A stretch of 8,602 bases of DNA from contig DORI01000146.1 in NCBI GenBank assembly GCA_003512365.1, positions 1,217-9,818 of the forward strand. Reading direction: 5' to 3'. The position numbers and the translations under genes were made by a program. The notes beneath the pieces were generated by a model. The model was not told where the DNA came from. It worked only from the letters and a program-made list of their open reading frames with translations, and ran no database searches. Shown here in pieces: positions 1 to 6,975 of the stretch. Within the stretch, counting starts at the first letter, position 1; each line of letters opens with the position of its first letter. This stretch comes from Crocinitomicaceae bacterium (GTDB lineage: Bacteria > Bacteroidota > Bacteroidia > Flavobacteriales_D > Crocinitomicaceae).

Positions 1-1
1 C

Positions 2-931
2 GTTTTGTTTATTTTAATAGCGAACCTACTAGCTTCCTTGGTAAAACCTATACTGTTAGCTGATAGTTTTGGATTGTTGCGTTTAGGATTGGATAAAGAA
101 ACTACAAAAAAAATGTTGATTTATGCATTTCCTTTGGTGATTGCCGGCTTCGCAGGAATTATTAACGAGACCTTGGACAGGATTTTATTGAAACAACTTT
201 TATTTGATCCTAGTGACCCTCTGTCCCTTCGAAACGCTGAGGCGCAAGTGGGTATTTACAGTGCGTGCTACAAGTTGGCGATGTTAGTAACCATATTGCT
301 TCAGGCCTATCGTTATGCAGCAGAACCTTTCTTTTTTAATCAATACAAAAATGAAGATAGAAATAAAGTTTATGTCCGAGTAATGAATTTATTTGTGGCA
401 ACAGTTTGTTTTGTGTTTCTGCTCGTTTCCTTAAACATCGATGTTTTCAAATATTTTATCAGAAACGAAGCATATTGGGATGGATTGAAGGTTGTTCCTA
501 TATTGCTATTGGCGAATGTGTTTTTGGGGATTTACTACAACCAGAGCATATGGTATAAACTAAGCGGGAAAACAAGGTTTGGAGCGTATATAGCTATAGT
601 TGGCGCAATAATAACCGTTTCAATAAACTGGTTATTTATACCAACATACGGGTTCATGGCAAGCGCATGGGCAACATTGATAGTTTACGCTTTTCAAATG
701 GTATTGAGTTATTACCTTGGTCAGAAGCACTATCCAATTCCATACAACCTAAGAAAATTTGCCTTGTATTTGCTTGCTGCGCTTGGAATCTTTGGATTAT
801 CCTACACGTTAAAAATTGAAGGCACCTACACTAGGCTATTTATTCATAATTTATTCTTACTGGCCTATGTGGCTATGATGTATAATTTTGAAAAGAAGTC
901 ATTTCAGTTCGGTAATCGAAACACAAAATAA
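2..931 (+). CDS. Polysaccharide/oligosaccharide flippase, C-terminal part (5' end outside window)
   Basis: An open frame runs in from the left edge and ends at the TAA at 929-931. The TTG at 5-7 is probably an internal leucine codon, so I treat the gene as partial. About 309 residues are seen. They are strongly hydrophobic, with some eight or nine membrane helices separated by short basic loops. The pattern resembles the C-terminal two thirds of the MATE-like/MOP polysaccharide transporters (Wzx-type, RfbX), which move lipid-linked sugars across the inner membrane. Supporting features are a helix rich in small residues followed by NETLDRILLK, then GIYSACYKLA and YAAEPFFFNQ, and a later loop with KLSGKTRFGA before a helix ending NWLFIPTYG, as in the family's polysaccharide-synthesis C-terminal domain. 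Full members are about 450-500 residues, so roughly a third is missing. The substrate cannot be told. A 65-nt gap separates it from dxs, which has its own promoter, and I see no strong terminator in that gap. Confidence 0.85.
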   Translation, partial: VLFILIANLLASLVKPILLADSFGLLRLGLDKETTKKMLIYAFPLVIAGFAGIINETLDRILLKQLLFDPSDPLSLRNAEAQVGIYSACYKLAMLVTILLQAYRYAAEPFFFNQYKNEDRNKVYVRVMNLFVATVCFVFLLVSLNIDVFKYFIRNEAYWDGLKVVPILLLANVFLGIYYNQSIWYKLSGKTRFGAYIAIVGAIITVSINWLFIPTYGFMASAWATLIVYAFQMVLSYYLGQKHYPIPYNLRKFALYLLAALGIFGLSYTLKIEGTYTRLFIHNLFLLAYVAMMYNFEKKSFQFGNRNTK

Positions 932-956
932 AAAAACGAACTAAATCAAGCATTAA

Positions 957-987
957 TTGTTTTACGTATTATTATCACGTAAATTTG
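957..987 (+). promoter_or_regulatory. Bacteroidota-type promoter of dxs
   Basis: TTG at 957-959 (-33 element) and TAAATTTG at 980-987 (-7 element, consensus TAnnTTTG) are separated by 20 nt, which fits the known Bacteroidetes housekeeping promoter. Transcription normally begins a few bases after the -7 element. The start would therefore be near 992-996, right at the dxs ATG at 997, and the mRNA would have almost no leader. The match is seen directly; the start site is inferred. Confidence 0.65.
961..983 (+). repeat. Inverted repeat TTTACGT-N9-ACGTAAA over the dxs promoter
   Basis: Perfect 7-bp arms at 961-967 and 977-983 flank a 9-nt spacer. The repeat lies between the -33 and -7 elements and its right arm covers the first half of the -7 box. 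Arm centres are 16 bp apart, so one face of the helix is roughly half a turn out of phase. It could be an operator for a dimeric regulator, or chance in AT-rich DNA. It is upstream of the inferred transcription start, so an RNA hairpin is unlikely unless read-through from the flippase gene occurs. Confidence 0.4.
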
Positions 988-996
988 TCTTTAACG

Positions 997-2955
997 ATGA
1001 ACAAATCCTATCAAGCCGGCCCGCTACTCTCACAAATTAATCTTCCTAAAGACCTTAGGGAAAAGTTTGATTTTGAGGATTTACCACAAATCTCTGATGA
1101 ATTAAGACAATATATCGTTGACGTCATTTCAGAAATCGGTAACAGCCATTTTGGAGCGAGCTTAGGGGTGATTGAACTTACCGTAGCCTTGCATTATGTG
1201 TTCAATACTCCTGATGACCAATTGGTATGGGATGTTGGTCATCAAGCTTATGGTCACAAGATTTTAACTGGCAGAAAGGATCGTTTTCACACAAATCGCA
1301 TGAAAGGAGGAATCTCTGGATTTCCTAAGCGATCTGAAAGCGAATTCGATACGTTTGGCGTAGGCCATTCATCCACGTCTATTTCAGCAGCTCTAGGAAT
1401 GGCAGTGGCAAATAGATACCTCGGCGACAAAAAGAAACAACACATTGCCGTTATTGGTGATGGAGCTATGACTGCAGGTCTTGCCTTTGAAGGAATGAAT
1501 CATGCAGGATTTGAAAAAGATGCAAATTTACTTGTTGTTTTGAATGACAATTGCATGTCAATCGACCCCAATGTTGGAGCGCTCAAAGAATACCTTACGG
1601 ATATTACAACATCCCATACGTACAACAAAGTGAAGGATGAGGTTTGGAAACTTTTGGGTAAAATTTCAAAATTTGGCCCTGATGCACAAACAATCGCTTC
1701 GAAAGTTTCACATGCCTTAAAAGGAAGTTTATTAAAACAAAGTAATTTATTTGAATCGTTAAACTTTAGGTATTTTGGACCAGTAGATGGTCATGATGCA
1801 GTAGGTTTAGCGAAAATATTGAGCGATTTAAAAGATATCCCTGGTCCGAAAATTTTGCATTGCATTACGAGAAAAGGTGCAGGATATAAATTTTCAGAAG
1901 AAGGAAATCCAACAAAATGGCATGCGCCGGGAGTTTTTAATAAAGAAACGGGAGAAATCGTTAAAATTATTCCAAAATCACCACAACCACCTAAATATCA
2001 AGATGTTTTTGGGCATACGATTGTTGAGCTTGCCGAAGAAAACCCAAAAATTATGGGAGTCACTCCGGCAATGCCATCGGGATGCTCGTTGAACATCATG
2101 ATGCAAGCAATGCCTGATAGAAGTTTTGATGTAGGAATCGCAGAGCAGCATGCCGTAACATTCAGCGCTGGATTGGCCACACAGGGATTAGTACCATTCT
2201 GCAATATTTATTCATCCTTCATGCAACGAGCGTTTGATCAAGTTTTGCATGATGTTGCGTTACAAAATTTGAACGTGGTTTTTTGTTTGGACCGAGGAGG
2301 ACTAGTGGGAGCAGATGGAGCAACACACCATGGGGCTTATGATTTAGCATATATGAGATGTATTCCAAACATGGTGGTTTCAGCTCCTATGAATGAAGAG
2401 GAACTTCGAAATTTGATGTATACAGCTCAATTATCGGATAAGGGCCCCTTCTCAATTCGTTATCCACGTGGAAATGGTGTGATGACCGATTGGAAAACTC
2501 CACTTAAAGAAATTAAGGTGGGAACAGGAAGAAAGGTTACTAACGGAGAAGATATTGCTATATTAACTATCGGACATCCGGGAAATTTTGCTCAGGAAGC
2601 CATTAAAGAGTTATCAGCATACGATGTATCAGTGGCTCATTATGATATGAGATTCGTTAAGCCAATTGACGAAGTGATGTTACATGAAGTTTTCTCGAAA
2701 TTTAAACACGTTATCACGGTAGAAGATGGGTGTTTGATGGGTGGATTTGGTTCTGCCGTAATAGAATTCATGGCGGATCAAGGTTATCAAGCACAAGTTG
2801 TGCGTCTTGGAATACCAGATGAGTACATTCACCACGGGACACAAGAAGAGTTGTGGGAAGATTGTGGCTTTGATGCGAAGGCAATAGTAGGAAAGGTAAA
2901 AACACTTCTTGCAATAAAAGAAGTGGATAAAAAATTAGCCCAAAAAATAGGATGA
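997..2955 (+). CDS. dxs: 1-deoxy-D-xylulose-5-phosphate synthase
   Basis: This cytoplasmic thiamine-diphosphate (ThDP) enzyme condenses pyruvate with glyceraldehyde 3-phosphate, the first step of the MEP pathway to isoprenoids (quinones, undecaprenyl carrier, carotenoids). I chose the ATG at 997 (652 residues) over the in-frame TTG at 985, because the TTG lies in the -7 promoter box and family members start shortly before a GPLLSQIN-like motif. Visible features: HFGASLG with the conserved His at residue 51; DVGHQAYGHK at 79-88; the ThDP/Mg motif GDGAMTAG at 154-161 with Asn at 183; YFGPVDGHD at 259-267; the catalytic Glu383 in GIAEQHAVTF; DRGGLVGADG at 432-441; and the phosphate-binding SIRYPRG with Arg488 and Arg491. 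The C-terminal transketolase domain (about 515-640) carries VEDGCLMGGFGSAV. Length is slightly above the usual 620-640, and nothing essential is missing. The transporter gene follows 38 nt downstream and may be co-transcribed. Confidence 0.98.
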   Translation: MNKSYQAGPLLSQINLPKDLREKFDFEDLPQISDELRQYIVDVISEIGNSHFGASLGVIELTVALHYVFNTPDDQLVWDVGHQAYGHKILTGRKDRFHTNRMKGGISGFPKRSESEFDTFGVGHSSTSISAALGMAVANRYLGDKKKQHIAVIGDGAMTAGLAFEGMNHAGFEKDANLLVVLNDNCMSIDPNVGALKEYLTDITTSHTYNKVKDEVWKLLGKISKFGPDAQTIASKVSHALKGSLLKQSNLFESLNFRYFGPVDGHDAVGLAKILSDLKDIPGPKILHCITRKGAGYKFSEEGNPTKWHAPGVFNKETGEIVKIIPKSPQPPKYQDVFGHTIVELAEENPKIMGVTPAMPSGCSLNIMMQAMPDRSFDVGIAEQHAVTFSAGLATQGLVPFCNIYSSFMQRAFDQVLHDVALQNLNVVFCLDRGGLVGADGATHHGAYDLAYMRCIPNMVVSAPMNEEELRNLMYTAQLSDKGPFSIRYPRGNGVMTDWKTPLKEIKVGTGRKVTNGEDIAILTIGHPGNFAQEAIKELSAYDVSVAHYDMRFVKPIDEVMLHEVFSKFKHVITVEDGCLMGGFGSAVIEFMADQGYQAQVVRLGIPDEYIHHGTQEELWEDCGFDAKAIVGKVKTLLAIKEVDKKLAQKIG

Positions 2956-2961
2956 AGATAT

Positions 2962-2986
2962 AATTATAGTAATTTGGACTATAATT
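2962..2986 (+). repeat. Perfect 9-bp inverted repeat in the dxs-transporter gap
   Basis: AATTATAGT at 2962-2970 and ACTATAATT at 2978-2986 are perfect 9-bp arms around a 7-nt spacer. They fill most of the 38-nt gap between the dxs stop and the transporter ATG at 2994. There is no T-run after it and the stem is nearly all A-T, so it is a poor terminator. An operator for the transporter gene, or a weak RNA hairpin just before its start codon, are the two readings. No clear TAnnTTTG element is present here; the nearest is an off-spacing TAATTTG at 2970-2976 inside the repeat. Confidence 0.5.
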
Positions 2987-2993
2987 TAATTTC

Positions 2994-4727
2994 ATGAACA
3001 ATCAAAAAACCAATTTTAGCGCCTTAGGAGTACTAACAATCGTATTTTTCTTTTGGGGATTTATTGCTGCAGGCAATAGTATTTTCATTCCATTTTGTAA
3101 AAACTATTTTCATTTAGATCAATTTCAAAGCCAATTAGTAGATTACGCTTTTTATGGTGCATACTACATCGGTGCTTTAATACTATTTATTACAAGCTCA
3201 ATTGGTGGTCGTGACTTGGTAGGTAATTGGGGATATAAGAAAAGTATTGTATACGGTCTACTGTTTTCTGCTTTTGGTGCGGCAGCAATGATTGTGGCTG
3301 TTTATGGCAATACGTTTTCGGGTATGTTGATTGGTTTTTTCCTAGTGGCATTGGGATTCTCACTTCAACAAACTGCGGCTAATCCATTTGCGATTTCTTT
3401 GGGAAATCCTGCGACAGGTGCGACGCGTGTGAATTTCACTGGCGGTATAAATTCTTTCGGCACAATGATTGGCCCACTAATCGTTGCTTTTGCGCTCTTT
3501 GGCTCATCCGCTGCAGTTACAGACGACATGATTGCAGAATTAGATCTTATTAAAGTAATTGTCTTGTACATGGTGGTGGGGATTTTATTTATTTTGGCGG
3601 CAGCCATATTCGGGTTATCCAAGTCTGTTCCATCTGGTGTTCACGCTGAACCGGTGGAGGCAGCAAATAGGGCCTTAAGAAGCTTATTGATAATGACTGG
3701 ACTTTTGATTGTTATGTTTACCCCTGTATTTAGTAGCTACAATTCGTCAAAAGCAAAAGCAGTTGCAAAATATGAGACAGCTTTATCCGAAATAAAAAAG
3801 GAGCAAGGAGAATCGTTGACCTATACTACCATTTCAGAAAAGGTGAAAGAAATGAAAAAACCCCTAGAACAAGAACGAATGCTATGGTTATCAGGAGCAT
3901 TAATTTCAGTGGTGGGAATGCTTTTGTTTGCGAATAGATCTGCAATGAAAAACCCAGAAGGCTGGGGGGCAATGCGTTATCCACAGTTGGTTCTAGGGAT
4001 GTTGGCAATTTTCATCTATGTGGGTGTAGAGGTCGCAATCGGGTCAAATCTAGGAGAGTTGTTGAAACAAAAAGATTTCGGAGGGTTAGAAGCCTCTGCG
4101 ATTGCACCCTATATTTCTATGTATTGGGGAAGCTTAATGATAGGTCGATGGGCAGGTGCGGTAAGTGCATTTGATTTACAAAAATCAACAAAGGCACTTT
4201 TAATAGTATTGGTTCCAATTGTGGCTTTTTGTCTTATTCTTGCCGCAAATTTATTAGCACAAAAAGATGTATCTGCGCTTTATTGGTATATACTGTGCGT
4301 TGGTGTTCAAATTGCGGCCTTTTTCTATGTTGGAGAAAACCCGATCAAATCTCTAATGGTGTTTGGCTCCTTGGGCGTTGCAGCTATGTTAATAGGAATG
4401 TTTAGTACTGGTCAAGTTGCGGTGTATGCTTTTTTGAGTGGAGGATTGTTTTGCTCCATTTTATGGCCTTGTATTTTTTCATTATCAATTGCAGGACTTG
4501 GAAAATTTACTTCTCAAGGCTCTGCTTTTTTAATCATGATGATTTTAGGTGGTGGTATAATTCCTCCTATTCAAGGGAAGTTGGCAGATTTGATAGGAAT
4601 ACAGTCTTCTTATGTAATCGCTGTTCTTTGTTTCGGTTACCTTGTTTTGTTTGCGGCATTGGCTAGAAAAATACTAAAAAAGCAAGGTGTTGATCTTGAG
4701 GGACAAGTGGAAATTGTAAATCATTAA
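2994..4727 (+). CDS. Enlarged sugar transporter of the FucP/GluP (FHS) family, MFS
   Basis: An inner-membrane major facilitator protein of 577 residues that probably imports a monosaccharide. The family is shown by GNSIFIPF in helix 1 (27-34), QQTAANPFAISLG (125-137) in helix 4, NSFGTMIGPL (153-162) in helix 5, YWGSLMIGRWAG (377-388), WPCIFSLSI (491-499) and GGGIIPPIQGKLAD (520-533). All align by eye with E. coli fucose permease and glucose/galactose permeases. It is odd in two ways. First, it is 130-160 residues longer than usual (about 410-440). The surplus looks like two extra membrane hairpins: 228-247 plus 294-313, joined by a charged 46-residue stretch, and about 428-446 plus 452-472. 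Second, the acidic residues used in FucP for proton coupling (Asp46, Glu135) align with Ser29 and Gln126. Gln at the second site is, from memory, common in the glucose/galactose branch. Substrate is unknown; no sugar-metabolism gene is adjacent. The ATG at 2994 starts just before helix 1, with no Shine-Dalgarno. Confidence 0.85.
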   Translation: MNNQKTNFSALGVLTIVFFFWGFIAAGNSIFIPFCKNYFHLDQFQSQLVDYAFYGAYYIGALILFITSSIGGRDLVGNWGYKKSIVYGLLFSAFGAAAMIVAVYGNTFSGMLIGFFLVALGFSLQQTAANPFAISLGNPATGATRVNFTGGINSFGTMIGPLIVAFALFGSSAAVTDDMIAELDLIKVIVLYMVVGILFILAAAIFGLSKSVPSGVHAEPVEAANRALRSLLIMTGLLIVMFTPVFSSYNSSKAKAVAKYETALSEIKKEQGESLTYTTISEKVKEMKKPLEQERMLWLSGALISVVGMLLFANRSAMKNPEGWGAMRYPQLVLGMLAIFIYVGVEVAIGSNLGELLKQKDFGGLEASAIAPYISMYWGSLMIGRWAGAVSAFDLQKSTKALLIVLVPIVAFCLILAANLLAQKDVSALYWYILCVGVQIAAFFYVGENPIKSLMVFGSLGVAAMLIGMFSTGQVAVYAFLSGGLFCSILWPCIFSLSIAGLGKFTSQGSAFLIMMILGGGIIPPIQGKLADLIGIQSSYVIAVLCFGYLVLFAALARKILKKQGVDLEGQVEIVNH

Positions 4728-4779
4728 GAAAAGTTTATTGGTAACAGTTCTTGATTTAATATTTTGAGCGCATTATTCT

Positions 4780-6927
4780 TCACAATAAAACTAGATCTAC
4801 TTGCCGTTTTCTTGGATTAACCTCAAAAACTCTCACCTTAACTTTATCTCCAAAATTATACTCCTTCTTATTCTTGGCTCCAATAATCCTGTATTTTTCC
4901 GCATCAAAGTAATAACGGTCTCCAGGTATTTGATTCATTGGTACCATCCCTTCACAATGATTGTCGTCCATTCTGACAAACATCCCGTGTTCCGCGATAC
5001 CCGATATTGTGCCTTCAAATTCTTCACCCACGTGCTCGTGTAAATATAAGGTTTGAAAATACTTAGTAGACTCTCTTTCAGCATCTGCTGCCTTGCGCTC
5101 ATTTTTTGAAATACGTTTGCACACATCCGATAATTCATTTCCGTATCGATGTTTTTTATCCGTTAACTCCGTTTGAAGAATGCGATGTACAACAAGATCA
5201 GCATACCTTCTAATAGGAGAGGTAAAGTGCGTGTAATATTCGAAAGCTAATCCGTAATGTCCAATATTCTCGGTTTCATAAGTAGCCTTAGCCATGCTAC
5301 GAATGGCCATAGTTTGAACCAATGAAAACTCATTTTCCTCTCGTAATGAATCAAATAAACTATTCAAATTCTTTGCAATATTTCGTGAATCAGACAAATC
5401 TATTTTATGGCCAAACTTTTCAATAAATACAGCAAACATGGCCATTTTCTCTGGATCAGGTTGGTCGTGTACACGATACACCATGGGAATGGTGTCGCGA
5501 TCTTTTATTGGTTTTGAAAGAAAGGTCGCGATAGTGCGATTTGCCAAAAGCATGAATTCCTCTATCAGCTTGTGCGCATCTTTAGATGTTTTTATTAGAA
5601 CCTGAATTGGAAAACCTTTATCGTCAAGTTTAAATCGCATTTCTTCTGACTCTATACTCAATGCCCCTTTTTTCAATCTCTTGGAGCGATAGGTTTTGGC
5701 AATACCATCAATTTTCCTTAAAACCTCTTCGTGATCACCCGATTTACCTTCCAAAATTTCTTGAACTTCTTCGTAGGTAAATCTACGGTCAGAATGAATA
5801 ACTGTTTTGCCAAACCATTCTTTCACTACCTTGCCATCTGGGGTCATTTCAAATAATACCGAAAATGCATATTTATCTTCATTTGGGCGCAGAGAACAGG
5901 CAATATTTGAAAGTTGCTCTGGCAACATGGGAATTACCCTGTCAACCAAATAAACAGAATTAGAGCGCATCAAAGCTTCTTTATCCATAGCCGATCCAGG
6001 TCGAACATAATGACTCACATCGGCAATATGTACCCCTAACTCAATGTTTCCATTTTCTAATTCCTGATATGAAATTGCATCATCAAAATCTTTCGCATCA
6101 ATAGGGTCGATTGTAAAAGTTAAAATATCTCGGAGGTCTTTTCTTATCTTAATTTCTAGTGCATCTAATTCAATTGGAATGTGTTCTGCCTCTGACATTA
6201 CCTCTTCTGGAAACACAGGGTTTATTCCTTGGCTATATAAAATGGATAGCATTTCCGCATCATTAGACCCTGGCATACCCAATACTGCGATAACTTCTCC
6301 ATAAGGCGTTTCAGATGATTTAGGCCAAACTGTAATTTTTACCAATACTTTTTCTCCATTTCTAGCGCCGTTTAATTGCTCTTTGGAAATGTAAACTTGA
6401 ATGCCTGAACGATGATTATCTGGAATTAGTAGAGCGTATCTGTCTTGCATTTTAAGCGTCCCAACAAATTGAGTGCGTTCTCGTTCTACAACTGATATAA
6501 TAGCTCCTTCGTCTCGCTGAGCTCCTTCTCTAAAAATTCTGATCTTAACCAAATCACCATTCATCGCTTGTCCAACATTCTGAGGGGCAATAAATACATC
6601 CTTTTCGCGTCCTTCTATCGTGACAAAAGCAGCTCCTCTTTGCGTCATTTGAACTTTTCCTTGAAGGAAAGATTCAGCAGAAGAAAGTTTAAAAGTAAAG
6701 TGATTGGATCTAGAAATTAATTTATTTGCGCATAAATTTTGCAAAGCCTCGAATACAACTTGTCGAGAAGCAGGATCCTTAGCGTCAATTAAATAACAAA
6801 CTTGCTTGTGCGTTAATTCTGCCTCAGAATTCTTTTCGAATACCTTAAGTATTAAGGATACAACGGCATTTCTTTTGAATGTAGGTTTTGCTCCTTGTTT
6901 AGGTTGCTTCTTGTTCTTTTTGGACAT
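4780..6927 (-). CDS. rnr: Ribonuclease R (RNase II/R family 3'-5' exoribonuclease)
   Basis: A processive, Mg-dependent 3'-5' exoribonuclease of the cytoplasm that degrades structured RNA; in other bacteria it acts in rRNA quality control, mRNA decay, trans-translation and cold growth. The 715 residues show the full order of RNase R: a Lys-rich N-terminus (1-19), a winged-helix-like segment (about 20-75), two cold-shock/OB domains (about 88-150 and 152-235), the RNB catalytic domain (about 262-595) and a C-terminal S1 domain (about 634-715). The RNB motif DPIDAKDFDDA at 274-284 supplies the metal-binding aspartates (Asp274, Asp280, Asp282, Asp283, equivalent to E. coli 272/278/280/281). HIADVSHYV at 300-308 and HFTSPIRRYADL at 567-578 are also present. 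The protein stops at the end of S1, so the basic C-terminal tail of the E. coli enzyme is absent, while the basic stretch sits at the N-terminus. It starts 48 nt after the T9SS protein gene and converges on the sugar transporter across a 52-nt gap without a clear terminator. Confidence 0.97.
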   Translation of the reverse strand: MSKKNKKQPKQGAKPTFKRNAVVSLILKVFEKNSEAELTHKQVCYLIDAKDPASRQVVFEALQNLCANKLISRSNHFTFKLSSAESFLQGKVQMTQRGAAFVTIEGREKDVFIAPQNVGQAMNGDLVKIRIFREGAQRDEGAIISVVERERTQFVGTLKMQDRYALLIPDNHRSGIQVYISKEQLNGARNGEKVLVKITVWPKSSETPYGEVIAVLGMPGSNDAEMLSILYSQGINPVFPEEVMSEAEHIPIELDALEIKIRKDLRDILTFTIDPIDAKDFDDAISYQELENGNIELGVHIADVSHYVRPGSAMDKEALMRSNSVYLVDRVIPMLPEQLSNIACSLRPNEDKYAFSVLFEMTPDGKVVKEWFGKTVIHSDRRFTYEEVQEILEGKSGDHEEVLRKIDGIAKTYRSKRLKKGALSIESEEMRFKLDDKGFPIQVLIKTSKDAHKLIEEFMLLANRTIATFLSKPIKDRDTIPMVYRVHDQPDPEKMAMFAVFIEKFGHKIDLSDSRNIAKNLNSLFDSLREENEFSLVQTMAIRSMAKATYETENIGHYGLAFEYYTHFTSPIRRYADLVVHRILQTELTDKKHRYGNELSDVCKRISKNERKAADAERESTKYFQTLYLHEHVGEEFEGTISGIAEHGMFVRMDDNHCEGMVPMNQIPGDRYYFDAEKYRIIGAKNKKEYNFGDKVKVRVFEVNPRKRQVDLVLL

Positions 6928-6953
6928 GCTTTACGAAAGTAGTAAAAAGCATG
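6925..6953 (-). repeat. Inverted repeat that includes the rnr start codon
   Basis: CATGCTTT at 6925-6932 and AAAGCATG at 6946-6953 are perfect 8-bp arms around a 13-nt spacer. The rnr ATG (6925-6927 on the minus strand) is the outer end of one arm. In a transcript that comes through from the gene upstream, the arms could pair and bury the start codon. In DNA it could be an operator flanking the candidate -7 element in the spacer. Both are inference. Confidence 0.45.
6934..6941 (-). promoter_or_regulatory. Weak candidate -7 promoter element of rnr
   Basis: On the minus strand the sequence reads TACTTTCG, one mismatch from TAnnTTTG. No good -33 TTG lies at the right distance (ATCG near 6961-6964 is the closest), so this is tentative. 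If used, transcription would begin at about the rnr start codon, giving a leaderless mRNA. The alternative is transcription from the T9SS gene promoter near 7755-7786. Confidence 0.3.
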
Positions 6954-6975
6954 AATAAACGATGTAGAGTTAATC

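Noticed and set aside
5..7. TTG at 5 as the true start of the flippase gene
   Set aside because: The frame is open to the window edge and the product would lack the first third of the family, so this is an internal codon of a cut gene.
985..996. TTG at 985 as the start of dxs
   Set aside because: It lies within the TAAATTTG promoter element and adds four residues not expected in the family. The ATG at 997 fits better.
932..996. A terminator or small RNA in the flippase-dxs gap
   Set aside because: The only symmetry is the short ACGT palindrome over the promoter. There is no stem followed by T residues and no small reading frame with support.
1877..2204. Short frames inside dxs on both strands
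   Set aside because: They lie fully within a well-conserved enzyme gene, have no start context of their own and resemble no protein.
2967..2980. A promoter for the transporter gene from TAATTTG near 2970-2976
   Set aside because: The spacing between TA and TTTG is one base instead of two, and no -33 element is clear. Co-transcription with dxs is as likely.
3365..4008. Antisense frames within the transporter gene
   Set aside because: The sequences are out-of-frame images of membrane-helix codons, with no promoter or family resemblance.
4728..4779. Possible bidirectional terminator between the convergent transporter and rnr genes
   Set aside because: Only a 7-bp arm pair (TTTATTG at 4734-4740 with CAATAAA at 4783-4789) spans a 42-nt loop and reaches into the rnr coding end. 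There is no compact GC stem and no T-run, so I do not call a terminator.
4801..5138. Frames overlapping the 3' end of rnr on both strands
   Set aside because: They are shadows of the S1 and RNB coding sequence, whose own frame is continuous and conserved.
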